Below are positions 9,024-17,660 of a stretch of DNA of 55,654 bases, one piece after another. The notes below the pieces were generated by a model. The model was not told where the DNA came from and ran no database searches. It worked only from the letters and a program-made list of their open reading frames with translations. Source of the stretch: PBB1 sp031390425 (lineage in GTDB: Bacteria > Pseudomonadota > Gammaproteobacteria > Burkholderiales > Burkholderiaceae_C); contig JANMTL010000197.1 in the NCBI GenBank assembly GCA_031390425.1, positions 1 to 55,654 of the forward strand, given 5' to 3'. A program made the position numbers and the translations under genes. How positions within the stretch are numbered: the first letter of the stretch is position 1; every line of letters starts with the position of its first letter.

Positions 9024-11408
9024 ATGAGGAAACTGTCGAGACGGGACCGGATGCTGATCGCGCGTTGGGCCCTGGCGCTGTTCATCGGCGTGGCGGCGGA
9101 CTTCGCAGCGGCTGCCGGGGAGCTCACCTCGTTCGGCTTCACGCTGCCCCGAGACGCGACCACCAGCGGCGGTGTCTACGACGGACAAGGTCATCTGATC
9201 CGAACGCTGTGGCGCGCGGAAAAACTGACCGCCGGAGTGCACCTGAACGACTGGGACGGCAAGGACGATTCGGGCAAGGCCTACGCGGGGCGCGAGGTCG
9301 TGGTCAAGGTCATTCACCATCGGATCAGCGCAGTGTGGGAGGGCGTGGTCGGCAACAGCAGCACCGCCACCGGCGCGAACCTGCACAAGTCGTTCGTGCC
9401 ACCGACCAGCCTGTCCATTCAAGGCGATCGGGCCTTCTACGCGGTCGGCTACAACGAAATGCAGCCCGGCATCCATGGTTTCGATTTGGCAGCACCGGGG
9501 CGCAACTCGCGGCCGGTGCCAGCGAAGGACCCGTTTGCCGCCATGTCGATGATTGCCACCGACGCGACCCGGCTCTACTGGACCAACACAGGTGGTCTGG
9601 CAAAGACCAGCTTCACCGGCGCCCACGACCTGGCCGCCATGCGCCCGGCCACGTTTGCGGCAGGGCGCCCGCTGTGCCTGAACGTCAGGCCGCAGAGCAC
9701 GCGCTGCTACGAAGACCAGGACTACCCCAGCGTGATCGATGTGGAAGCGGCGCCAGAAGATGCACCCACCGGCCTCGCCGTGCAGCGCCGCGGCCCGGTG
9801 CTGGCGGTGGCACACGCAGGCAAAAATCTGATTCGCCTGTTCGACAAGACCTCCGGCGCTCCACTGAGAGAGATCGCTGTTCCGCTGGTGGCGAATTCGA
9901 TCAACCAGCTGGCAATGTCATCGACGGGCGACCTGTGGGTCATCTCCGGCAAATCGGTGCTGCGCTACACCGGGCTGGACCGCGCACCGAGACTGGCGGC
10001 CACGATCAGCAGCCTGACACAGCCGCTGGCGCTGGCCGCCGGTGAAGGCAGCGACGACGCCGTCTGGGTCGCCGACGGTGGTGCGAGCCAGCAACTCAAG
10101 AAGTTCAATCGCGATGGCGAGCCGCTCGGCACGATCGGCGTCAAAGGCGGCTACGCGACCGATCCCAAGGTGGCCAACGACAAGCTCTGCTTCCAGGCCC
10201 GCGACGGCCGCGAGCAGACCGCCGTGGGCGCAGCCGCCGACGGTACGGTGTGGGTGGTGGACCACTGCAACAACCGGGTGTTGCGCTTTCGGCCGGACGG
10301 ACTCGGCCGCAGCAACGAGCAGATCGCCTACCTCCCTGCTTCCTACCTCGCCACCGTCGATCACGGCAACCCGCAGCGCGTATTCGCCAATTTTCTCGAG
10401 TTCGAAGTCGAACGCCCTGCGCCGCTGCAGCCCGGCAAATCATGGAAGCTGGTGCGCAACTGGCTGGCGGGCTTGCCGGCTTCGTTGGTCGACGACCGCG
10501 CCTACAACGGCGGCTTCGGGGGCTTCACGTCGGTCGAGACGCTGTCGAACGGGCGCACCTACGGCCTGCTCCAGGCAAAGGGGCGCCAAGTGATCGTCGA
10601 ACTGCCAGCGTCCGGGCCCTTGCGCGTCGTCAAGACGCTGGCACCGCCGATGCCGAAGGCCACGCCGAGAGTCCTGTACGAAAACGGCGACCTGGGCTAC
10701 GCACTCAGCGGGCCGAGCGTCCAGTCGGTATTGCGACAGCCGCTGAAGGGCTTCGATGCCGTCGGCGACCCAGTGTGGTCGGTCGAACCCGTCCAGCTCG
10801 CCAGCGTGCCCACCCTGCCCGGCTCACCGTATTACCGCGGCGCGTTCAGCGGCACGCCGCCACGCTTCCCGGTCACCGCGTCCGGCAACGTCGTCTTCTT
10901 CGACCAATCGGTCCAAGGCAACGAAGGCTTTCATCTGGGTGCGGCCAAGGCGGGCGGTGCCGAGTGGCTTTGGCAGTCGAGTCCGACCGGCGCTCTCGAT
11001 GGCAAGGGCAGCTTCCAGACCAAGCGGGTCGATCAAACGATCCACTACGGCGGCAACGCGCTCTGGGCCCACGGCCGCCACGTCGTCTACGGCTACCACG
11101 GCGAGTTCTACAAGGACCTCACCAACGGCAAGGTCGGCCAGGCCAACCAGTTCATGCATTTCGACGAGAGCGGGCTGTTCATCGGCCAGTTCGGGCAGCC
11201 CTCCACACGGTCGGCACCTGCGAACCTGGCCGGTCTGAGCGGCAACGCCTTCAGCCCGACCCTGGTGCGGGACGGCAGCCGCCTGTACCTGTATCACAAC
11301 GACGAGTCATCGCACGGCGGTGTTCACCGCTGGCGCTTCGACGGCTGGGACGACCTCGTCGAGCTGAGCGGCGGCGGCGCCACGGGCAGCACCATCGTGT
11401 TGCGCTGA
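9024..11408 (+). CDS. Large secreted beta-propeller (NHL/SMP-30-like) protein with FlgD-like N-terminal domain
   Basis: A 794-residue protein. The first 32 residues form a Sec signal peptide (charged MRKLSRRDR, then a hydrophobic core ending near AAAAGELT). Residues about 35-100 resemble a FlgD-type Ig domain, with the hallmark LTAGVHLNDWDGKDDSGKAY. The rest is rich in propeller-blade patterns such as LAMSSTGDLWVISGKSVLRY and TVWVVDHCNNRVLRF, spaced through the chain, suggesting one or more beta-propellers in the periplasm or outside. No catalytic signature is recognisable. A GGAG motif lies just before the ATG at 9024. It sits 8 bases after a glycosyltransferase and abuts a methyltransferase, so a role in glycan handling is plausible but unproven. 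Confidence 0.75.
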   Translation: MRKLSRRDRMLIARWALALFIGVAADFAAAAGELTSFGFTLPRDATTSGGVYDGQGHLIRTLWRAEKLTAGVHLNDWDGKDDSGKAYAGREVVVKVIHHRISAVWEGVVGNSSTATGANLHKSFVPPTSLSIQGDRAFYAVGYNEMQPGIHGFDLAAPGRNSRPVPAKDPFAAMSMIATDATRLYWTNTGGLAKTSFTGAHDLAAMRPATFAAGRPLCLNVRPQSTRCYEDQDYPSVIDVEAAPEDAPTGLAVQRRGPVLAVAHAGKNLIRLFDKTSGAPLREIAVPLVANSINQLAMSSTGDLWVISGKSVLRYTGLDRAPRLAATISSLTQPLALAAGEGSDDAVWVADGGASQQLKKFNRDGEPLGTIGVKGGYATDPKVANDKLCFQARDGREQTAVGAAADGTVWVVDHCNNRVLRFRPDGLGRSNEQIAYLPASYLATVDHGNPQRVFANFLEFEVERPAPLQPGKSWKLVRNWLAGLPASLVDDRAYNGGFGGFTSVETLSNGRTYGLLQAKGRQVIVELPASGPLRVVKTLAPPMPKATPRVLYENGDLGYALSGPSVQSVLRQPLKGFDAVGDPVWSVEPVQLASVPTLPGSPYYRGAFSGTPPRFPVTASGNVVFFDQSVQGNEGFHLGAAKAGGAEWLWQSSPTGALDGKGSFQTKRVDQTIHYGGNALWAHGRHVVYGYHGEFYKDLTNGKVGQANQFMHFDESGLFIGQFGQPSTRSAPANLAGLSGNAFSPTLVRDGSRLYLYHNDESSHGGVHRWRFDGWDDLVELSGGGATGSTIVLR

Positions 11409-11438
11409 ATGCCGTTGTCACCACCCGGACCTTCACCC

Positions 11439-12152
11439 ATGAACCCCGCCGAGCGTGCCAATGCGGGATTGCACCCGCACATCGTCAGTCGAATTGCGGC
11501 TCTGCGACCCGACAAGACAGCCCGCATCCTCGATGTTGGCTGCGGCACCGGTGCGATGCTGCGGGCGCTTGCTTCGAAGGGGTACTCGAAGCTGCACGGA
11601 CTGGACATCGCTCCCCCGCTCGAATCGGTCGCCGGCGTTTCGTTCCTGGCCTGCGATCTCGACGCTTGCGCAACGCCGTTCGAGGCGTCGTCTCAAGACC
11701 TGATCGTCAGCGTCGAGGTCTTCGAGCACATCGAAAACATGGGTTCACTGCTGACCGAAATCTCCAGACTGCTCGCCGCAGACGGTCATCTTCTGGTCAC
11801 AACGCCGAACGTTCATTCAATCGAGGCGCGCCTGAGATTCTTTTTGCTGGGTCGGCTGAAGCAATTCGACCCGATAGGCGATCCGACCCACATCTCACCC
11901 GTCTTTCTTCATCCGTTCACGCTGCTGCTGCGACGGCACTCGCTGGAAATCGTCGAGTCTTGGGGCTTTCCGGTCGATGGGACCAGCCCGACGTCGAGAA
12001 CAGCGCTGCGTCTCGCGGCCCGATTGACGAAGTTGATGGGGCTGCCTGCATCGATTGCCGGCGATCAGCTCTGCTTGCTCATCCGCCGGACGGCAAACGC
12101 ATCGACTTCGACGTCGCTGAACAAAAAGGCCGCGTTGACCGCGCATTACTGA
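11439..12152 (+). CDS. Class I SAM-dependent methyltransferase
   Basis: A 237-residue methyltransferase with motif I as ARILDVGCGTGAMLRAL (near residues 24-40), an acidic strand end in LHGLDIAPP, and DLIVSVEVFEHIENM plus HLLVTTPNVHSIEARLRF, the layout of the Methyltransf_23 branch common in surface-glycan loci. It likely methylates a sugar or chain end in the cytoplasm. The ATG at 11439 begins MNPAERANAG, where homology is expected to start. An ATG at 11409 directly abuts the preceding stop (TGAATG) and would add ten residues, so coupling to the propeller gene is possible. Its 3-prime end overlaps the convergent acetyltransferase gene by seven bases. Confidence 0.84.
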   Translation: MNPAERANAGLHPHIVSRIAALRPDKTARILDVGCGTGAMLRALASKGYSKLHGLDIAPPLESVAGVSFLACDLDACATPFEASSQDLIVSVEVFEHIENMGSLLTEISRLLAADGHLLVTTPNVHSIEARLRFFLLGRLKQFDPIGDPTHISPVFLHPFTLLLRRHSLEIVESWGFPVDGTSPTSRTALRLAARLTKLMGLPASIAGDQLCLLIRRTANASTSTSLNKKAALTAHY

Positions 12153-12712
12153 CCCGCATCTCGACGCCGACGCAGCCGGATCACCCGCGCTGGTGCGCCG
12201 CCGTAGACCGTCCACGGTTCCAGGTCGCGCGTGGCGATGCTGGCGAGGCCGAGCACCGCGCCCTCGCCCACCTCGATGCCGGAACACACCACCGCACGCG
12301 CGCAAATCCAGGCGTAGCGGCCGATCGTGATCGGCGCGCTGACCATCGGAAACGCGGAGTCGTCGATGTCGTGGGTGGCGCCGCACAGGTAGGCGTCCTG
12401 CGACACGACGCTGTGCGAGCCGAGCCGGATAGGCGCCGGGTTGTAGATCACCGCGCCGTCGGCGATGCCCACCGCGTCTTCGCAGACCAGGTTCCATGGC
12501 GCCCAGATGCGGGCGCCGGGGTAGATGTGGCAATTTGCACCCAGCGTGGCGCCGAAGCTGCGCAACACCAGCGCACGCCAAGCGTGAAGCGGCCGGGGTG
12601 AAAAGCGCACCAGCACGGTGTAAGCCACCGCCCAGATCGCGCGCGCAGCGCGGTTGGTCCACGGCAGGCTGGCGGCCAGGTACGGATCTGTCACGACGCC
12701 ATTGGGCCCCAT
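12146..12712 (-). CDS. WcaF-like hexapeptide-repeat acetyltransferase
   Basis: A 188-residue left-handed beta-helix acyltransferase. An N-terminal amphipathic/hydrophobic region (AIWAVAYTVLVRF) precedes imperfect hexapeptide repeats from about residue 52, including ATLGANCHIYPGARIW and SHSVVSQDAYLCGATHDIDD. The catalytic histidine is expected in the ATHDID block, and IEVGEGAVLGLASIATRDL followed by YGGAPARVI closes the helix, exactly as in WcaF/colanic-acid-type O-acetyltransferases. These transfer acetyl from acetyl-CoA to a sugar hydroxyl in the cytoplasm. It is the only minus-strand gene in a plus-strand block and is convergent with the methyltransferase. The ATG at 12712 gives the family length. 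Confidence 0.86.
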   Translation of the reverse strand: MGPNGVVTDPYLAASLPWTNRAARAIWAVAYTVLVRFSPRPLHAWRALVLRSFGATLGANCHIYPGARIWAPWNLVCEDAVGIADGAVIYNPAPIRLGSHSVVSQDAYLCGATHDIDDSAFPMVSAPITIGRYAWICARAVVCSGIEVGEGAVLGLASIATRDLEPWTVYGGAPARVIRLRRRRDAGQ

Positions 12713-12812
12713 CTGTGTGTCCGGCGATTGACAGCCGTTGTGCTCACCGAAGCCATGGCGATGTCACAAAGCGCCGCTAGTCTCTGCACCGCATGCAGCT
12801 CGGCATGTGCAG
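12713..12812. promoter_or_regulatory. Divergent intergenic region (acetyltransferase / exosortase D)
   Basis: About 100 bases between the minus-strand acetyltransferase start and the plus-strand exosortase start. It should carry promoters for both. I saw no convincing promoter boxes and no -24/-12 (TGGCAC-N5-TTGC) site. Support is positional only. Confidence 0.35.
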
Positions 12813-14447
12813 ATGAAACAAGTGCCCGGCATGGCTACAGGTTCGGTTGCAGCAACCCTCCCATCACAGGACCCGGCTCCGGTGTGGCGGGTGCCCGCTG
12901 CGCAGTGGGTCATCGTCGCGCTGGTCGGCGCCGCGTTGATTGCCGCCTTCTTGCCCGGCTTGCGCTTCATGGTGTCGAACTGGGAGCAAGTCGAGGAGTA
13001 CAGCTACGGCTACTTCATCCCGCTCATTGCCGCCTTCCTGATCTGGCAGAAAAGCGACCGCTTGCGGCTGGTGGAATTGCGCGGCTCGTGGACCGGATTG
13101 CTGCTGGTCGGCGGCGGGCTGCTGCTGGGGGTGATCGGCGAGTTCAGCGCGATCCGCCTGTTCGGCCAGTACGGCTTCATCCTCGCGCTGGTCGGCCTGT
13201 CGGTGGCCTTCGTCGGCTGGCGCGGCACGCGGATGATCGCGGTGCCGCTGGCAATCCTGTTGTTCATGATTCCGCTGCCGCAGTTCGTGCTGCGCGAGCT
13301 CTCGCAGCAGTTGCAACTGGTGTCGTCCGAAATCGGTGTCGGGCTGATCCGGCTGTTCGACATCAGCGTGTTCCTCGAAGGCAATGTGATCGATCTCGGC
13401 AGCTACAAGCTGCAGGTGGTCGAGGCCTGCAGCGGGCTGCGCTACCTGTTCCCGCTGATGGTGCTGGGCTTCCTCGCCGCCTACTTTTTTCAAGGTGCGC
13501 TGTGGAAGCGGGTGTTGATCGTGGTGTCGACGATCCCGCTGACCATCGTCATCAACAGCCTGCGCATCGGCCTGATCGGGGTCACCGTCGAGCACTGGGG
13601 CCCGGCGATGGCCGAAGGGCTGCTGCACGACTTCGAAGGCTGGTTCATGTTCATGCTGTGCATCGTGCTGCTGATCGGCGAGATGACGCTGCTGGCGCGC
13701 ATCGGCAGCCGGCCGACCTCGCTGCGCGCGGTGTTCGGCCTCGAATACCCGGAACCGGTCGTCAGCGGCACGCCGATTAACTACCACCGCTTTCCGACCC
13801 CGATGCTGGTGGGCGGATTGCTGCTGGTCGCGGTGGGCGGCGCAGCGCTGTGGTCGCCCGAGCGCGAGCAGATCAAGCCCCAGCGCACGCCGTTCTCGCA
13901 GTTCCCGACGCACTTGCCGGGCGACTGGATCGGCCAGTCCGATCGACTCGACCGCGATGTGCTGGCCACCCTGAAGACCGACGATTACCTGCTCACCAAC
14001 TACACCCGCAACCGCGAGCCGTGGATCAATTTTTACAGCGCGTACTACGACAGTCAAAGCGGCGGTGCGTCATCGCACTCCCCGCGCACCTGCATTCCCG
14101 GCGGCGGCTGGACGATCGCGCAAATCGACGAGACGCCGATCACGCTGAATGCCGCCGACGGCCGCCCCGCCATCACCTTGCAGGTCAACCGGACGGTCAT
14201 CCAGAAGGGCGAACAGCGGCAGTTGGTCTACTACTGGTTCAATCAGCGCGGCCGTGTGCTGACCAACGAGCTGGCGGTGAAGTGGTACATCCTGCTCGAC
14301 TCGATCACGCGCAAACGCTCCGATGGCGCCTTGCTGCGTCTGGTCACCCCGGTGCCACCGGGCGAGGACATCGCCCAGGCCGATCGGCGCCTGACCGAGT
14401 TCCTCAGCGCGGTCGCGCCGCGTCTGAGCCAGTACGTTCCCGACTGA
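12813..14447 (+). CDS. xrtD: VPLPA-CTERM-specific exosortase XrtD fused to an EpsI domain
   Basis: A 544-residue fusion. Residues about 30-310 are an eight-helix exosortase (EpsH family) with the three catalytic residues visible: Cys206 in VVEACSGLRYLFPL, Arg251 in INSLRIGLIG and His272 in LLHDFEGWFMF. Residues about 325-544 are an EpsI domain with the usual PRTCIPGGGW motif. Exosortases cut and probably transfer proteins bearing a C-terminal sorting signal at the inner membrane. The ACSGLRYLFP block plus the EpsI fusion match the XrtD branch, and four genes nearby end in VPLPA-like signals, which supports that specificity. Start: ATG at 12813; ATG at 12831 is an alternative. Assignment to XrtD rather than XrtA is from memory of the families. 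Confidence 0.88.
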   Translation: MKQVPGMATGSVAATLPSQDPAPVWRVPAAQWVIVALVGAALIAAFLPGLRFMVSNWEQVEEYSYGYFIPLIAAFLIWQKSDRLRLVELRGSWTGLLLVGGGLLLGVIGEFSAIRLFGQYGFILALVGLSVAFVGWRGTRMIAVPLAILLFMIPLPQFVLRELSQQLQLVSSEIGVGLIRLFDISVFLEGNVIDLGSYKLQVVEACSGLRYLFPLMVLGFLAAYFFQGALWKRVLIVVSTIPLTIVINSLRIGLIGVTVEHWGPAMAEGLLHDFEGWFMFMLCIVLLIGEMTLLARIGSRPTSLRAVFGLEYPEPVVSGTPINYHRFPTPMLVGGLLLVAVGGAALWSPEREQIKPQRTPFSQFPTHLPGDWIGQSDRLDRDVLATLKTDDYLLTNYTRNREPWINFYSAYYDSQSGGASSHSPRTCIPGGGWTIAQIDETPITLNAADGRPAITLQVNRTVIQKGEQRQLVYYWFNQRGRVLTNELAVKWYILLDSITRKRSDGALLRLVTPVPPGEDIAQADRRLTEFLSAVAPRLSQYVPD

Positions 14448-14452
14448 CCCCG

Positions 14453-14590
14453 ATGGATGCAAGCGAGGGCCGCATCTATGTGGTCGACCCTGCGGGCAGG
14501 GCCGGCTCGGTCGTCGTGGCGAAAGCGCATCAAGACTTCCTGGCGCGACTCACCTCTGCGAATCGAACCTCGCGTCGAACTCCTCATTGA
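14453..14590 (+). CDS. Possible 45-residue small protein
   Basis: A short frame starting MDASEGRIYVVDPAGRAG lies 5 bases after the exosortase stop and ends 10 bases before the TPR lipoprotein start, filling the gap almost exactly. Third codon positions are GC-rich like the neighbours. I recognise no family, signal peptide or membrane segment, and no strong ribosome binding site. It may be a small gene of the operon or chance open sequence in high-GC DNA. Confidence 0.25.
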   Translation: MDASEGRIYVVDPAGRAGSVVVAKAHQDFLARLTSANRTSRRTPH

Positions 14591-14600
14591 GAACCGGAAC

Positions 14601-16997
14601 ATGACACTGCATCACCCCCTCAGAACCGCGGCCGTGTGTGCCGCCATCGCGTTGCTGGCGGCTTGCAGCAGCAAGGTCGAACGCATTCAGTCGGGCCTCG
14701 TCAAGGGCGCCGATTTCGTGCGCTTGGCCGATTGGGACAAAGCCAATATCGAAGTCCGCAACGTGCTGCAGATCGACCCGAAAAACGCGCAGGCGTATTT
14801 CATCTCGGGGCAGATCGCCGAAGGCAAGCGCGAGCTGCAACGGGCATTCGGCAGCTACTCGAAGGCGGTCGAGCTGAAGGCCGACCACCTGGAGGCCAAA
14901 GTGGGCCTGGCGCGGGTGTACCTGTTCGCGGGCGACACCCCGAAATCCGATCAGGCCGTCTCCGAGGTGCTGGCCGCCGATGCCCGCAACCTGGGCGCAC
15001 GCACCATGAAGGCCGCGCTGCTGGCGCGTCAGGGGCAGGTGGACGAGGCGATCGTGCTGGCCAAGACGTTGATCGCCGAACAGAAGAGCACCCCAGTCGA
15101 AACCAGCATGCTGCTGGCCGGCCTGTACGCCAGCCAAAACAAGGCAGCCGATGCGCTGGCCGCGATCGAAGCCGCATTGCAGGGCGATCCGAAAAACCTC
15201 AGCTTGCTGCAGGTGGCGGCACAGATCGCCGGCACCGCCACCGATCTTGCTGTCCAGTCCAAGGCGGTCGGCTTCTTCCGCGCGGCTGCCGATCAGTCCC
15301 CGAAGAACGCCGACCTGTGGACGGCCTGGGCGATCCATCACACCCGCCGCAACGAGCTCGACCTGGCCGAACAGGTGCTGCGCGCCTCGATGCGTGCGCA
15401 ACCCGACGACAGCCAGCGCACGCTGGCACTGCTCGATTTCATGAGCGCGCGTCGCGGCAAGGACGTGGCCGAGAAAGAATTCGTCGCGGTCATCGCCGCC
15501 AAGCCCAAAGACGCCACGCTGCGCTTTGGGCTGGTGAACCTGTACCGTGCTTCGGACCGGCCGGCCGATGCCAGACGGGTGCTGCAAGAGATCGTCGAGA
15601 TCAGCAAGGACGCACCCAGCGGGCTGGTGGCGCGCAACCAACTGGCCGCCGACCGGCTGGCCAACGGCAAGGTCGCGGAAGCCCGCACGCTGATCGGCGA
15701 GGTGCTCGCCGCGAGTCCGCGTGACGGTGCGGCGTTGGTGATGCGCGGTCGCATGCTGCTGGCCGATGGCGATGCGCGCAACGCCGTCATCGACCTGCGT
15801 TCGGCCGCGAAAGACCAACCCGCATCGCCCGAGGTGGTGGGCTTGCTCGCACAGGCCCATCGCAAGGCCGATGAGCCGCAGCTGGCCCGCGAGGTGCTCG
15901 CAGATGCGGTGAAGTTCAAGCCCGACAACGCCGACCTGCGCCTGCTGCTGGCAGCCGACATGGCCGACGCCAAAGAGTTCAAAGCGGCCGCGACCGAAAT
16001 CGACGCCGCCATCAAGGCCGCGCCGCAAAACCTGCGCGCTTACGACATGAAGGCGCAGCTCGCGCTGGTGCAAAAAGACGGCGCGGCGGCCGAGAAGACC
16101 TTCGTCTCGTTGAAAACCCAATTCCCGAAAGACCCGGCCGGCTTCGTCAAGCTCGGGCAACTGTATGCCGAGCAAAAGCGCTTCGATGCCGCGTTGAAAG
16201 AGTATGACGCCGCGAGCAGCCTGGCCCCTGGCGCGCCCGGCCCGATGCTGTCGGCAATCGGTGTGCTGATCGCTCAGCGCCGCTTCGATGAGGCGAACAC
16301 GCGCATCGAAGCGTTGATGAAGCGCGAGCCAAAGAACGTGCTGCCGTACCAGCTGCGCGGCGAGCTGGCGGTGGCGCGTGGCGACCTGCCACTGGCAGAG
16401 CAGTCGTACCGAAAGATGATCGAGTTCGCGCCGACCGTTCCCGCGGGCTACACCAGCCTGGCGCGCGTCAAGGCGCAGCGCAACAACCTCGGCGAGGCGA
16501 TCGGGGTGCTCGAAGAAGGCGAGAGGGCGCTGCCGAAAGATGCGTCGATGGCAGCGATGCGCGCCGAATGGCTGGCCCGTGCCGGCCGGTACGACGACGC
16601 GATCGCGCTGTACGAAAAGCTGATCAAGCAGGCCCCCGACGAAGACTCGCATGCCAACAACCTCGCCTACCTGCTGACCGAATCGAAAGGCGACAAACCC
16701 AATCTGGAGCGCGCTCTTGCATTGACGAAGCGTTTCAAGGAATCGAACAACGCGGGCTACCTCGACAGCCTGGGCTGGGTTCACTACAAGCTCGGTCAGT
16801 ACGCCGAAGCGGTGCCGGTGCTCGAACGGGCGGTGCAGCGCACGCCCAATGCACCGCTGCTGCAATTGCACCTGGGCATGGCCCTGTACAAGGCGGGCGA
16901 CGTCGTCCGCGCGCAGGATTTCCTGAAGAAAGCCATCGACAGCAAAGCCACGCTGCCGAACCTGGATGAAGCGCGGATGCTGATGGCGCAGAAGTAG
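14601..16997 (+). CDS. prsT: PrsT-like TPR-repeat lipoprotein of exosortase loci
   Basis: A 798-residue lipoprotein. The signal peptide ends in the lipobox LLAACSS with Cys22 as the lipidated residue. The remainder is a continuous array of more than fifteen tetratricopeptide repeats, for example NAQAYFISGQIAEGKRELQ early and NAGYLDSLGWVHYKLGQYAE late. Length, lipobox and the DSLGWVHYKLG ending match the PEP-CTERM-system TPR lipoprotein (PrsT) that accompanies exosortases. Its role is thought to be a scaffold in sorting or polysaccharide export; the precise function is not known. It is usually paired with XrtA and here follows XrtD by 153 bases. The ATG at 14601 gives a standard signal peptide; the upstream frame is rejected. 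Confidence 0.88.
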   Translation: MTLHHPLRTAAVCAAIALLAACSSKVERIQSGLVKGADFVRLADWDKANIEVRNVLQIDPKNAQAYFISGQIAEGKRELQRAFGSYSKAVELKADHLEAKVGLARVYLFAGDTPKSDQAVSEVLAADARNLGARTMKAALLARQGQVDEAIVLAKTLIAEQKSTPVETSMLLAGLYASQNKAADALAAIEAALQGDPKNLSLLQVAAQIAGTATDLAVQSKAVGFFRAAADQSPKNADLWTAWAIHHTRRNELDLAEQVLRASMRAQPDDSQRTLALLDFMSARRGKDVAEKEFVAVIAAKPKDATLRFGLVNLYRASDRPADARRVLQEIVEISKDAPSGLVARNQLAADRLANGKVAEARTLIGEVLAASPRDGAALVMRGRMLLADGDARNAVIDLRSAAKDQPASPEVVGLLAQAHRKADEPQLAREVLADAVKFKPDNADLRLLLAADMADAKEFKAAATEIDAAIKAAPQNLRAYDMKAQLALVQKDGAAAEKTFVSLKTQFPKDPAGFVKLGQLYAEQKRFDAALKEYDAASSLAPGAPGPMLSAIGVLIAQRRFDEANTRIEALMKREPKNVLPYQLRGELAVARGDLPLAEQSYRKMIEFAPTVPAGYTSLARVKAQRNNLGEAIGVLEEGERALPKDASMAAMRAEWLARAGRYDDAIALYEKLIKQAPDEDSHANNLAYLLTESKGDKPNLERALALTKRFKESNNAGYLDSLGWVHYKLGQYAEAVPVLERAVQRTPNAPLLQLHLGMALYKAGDVVRAQDFLKKAIDSKATLPNLDEARMLMAQK

Positions 16998-17132
16998 TCG
17001 GGGGACGCAGACGCCTGCGACTGTGCCGCGCACGGCACGTCGCGTCACATTCCTCCGCCAGCGTCAGGATTCGATTCTCGAGACGCCGCTGTGTCCCGCC
17101 CTGTGTTTCTGCACGCCGACAAACCCTTCCCG

Positions 17133-17660
17133 ATGCGTCGCTTGCTGCGGCGTGCGCTGGCCTTTGTGCTGGTGTTCATGGCGCTGCAGGCGGGCTGGGA
17201 GGCGGCACGCGGCAGCTGGATCGAGCGGCTGTGGGTACACGAGATGACGGTGCGCAGCGCGGTCACCGTGATCAACCTGTTGACACCCGACGTGCTTGCG
17301 GTGGCGCAGGCGTCGCGCATCGTCGCACCCGGCGGTGGGCTGAACGTGCTGTTCGGCTGCGAGGGCACCGACGTGGTTTTCATGCTGGCCGCCGCGTTCT
17401 TGGTGTTTCCGATGGCGGCCCGTGCGCGGGCGCTCGGCTTGTTGTCGGGATTGGTCTGGGTGTTCGTTTTGAACCAGCTGCGCATCGCCGCGCTGTTCTA
17501 TTCGTTTCGCGCCGACCGCGCGCTGTTCGATTTGCTGCACACCACCGCTGCACCGCTGGTGATGATCGCATTGACCGGCCTATTCTTTCATCTGTGGTTG
17601 CGACATGCCGATCCGAGCGCGCCACGGGGCGATGTCGAGCTTCGCGCCGAAACGTCATGA
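17133..17660 (+). CDS. xrtH: IPTL-CTERM-specific exosortase XrtH
   Basis: A 175-residue membrane protein of the short exosortase type. The catalytic triad is visible: Cys76 in LFGCEGTDVVFML, Arg117 in LNQLRIAALFY and His136 in LLHTTAAPL. The NGCEGT-like block and compact size match exosortase H, which recognises proteins ending in an IPTL-CTERM signal. Two such proteins are encoded close by: the subtilase at 18289 and the nuclease at 22245. The ATG at 17133 (MRRLLRRALAF) gives the usual length; a GTG at 17091 would add 14 residues. It overlaps the next gene by four bases (ATGA), showing a coupled unit of xrtH, membrane partner and subtilase. Confidence 0.87.
   Translation: MRRLLRRALAFVLVFMALQAGWEAARGSWIERLWVHEMTVRSAVTVINLLTPDVLAVAQASRIVAPGGGLNVLFGCEGTDVVFMLAAAFLVFPMAARARALGLLSGLVWVFVLNQLRIAALFYSFRADRALFDLLHTTAAPLVMIALTGLFFHLWLRHADPSAPRGDVELRAETS

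Noticed and set aside
14550..17048. An 832-codon minus-strand frame opposite the TPR lipoprotein gene
   Set aside because: The plus strand encodes a clear lipobox and TPR array; the antisense product has no family features.
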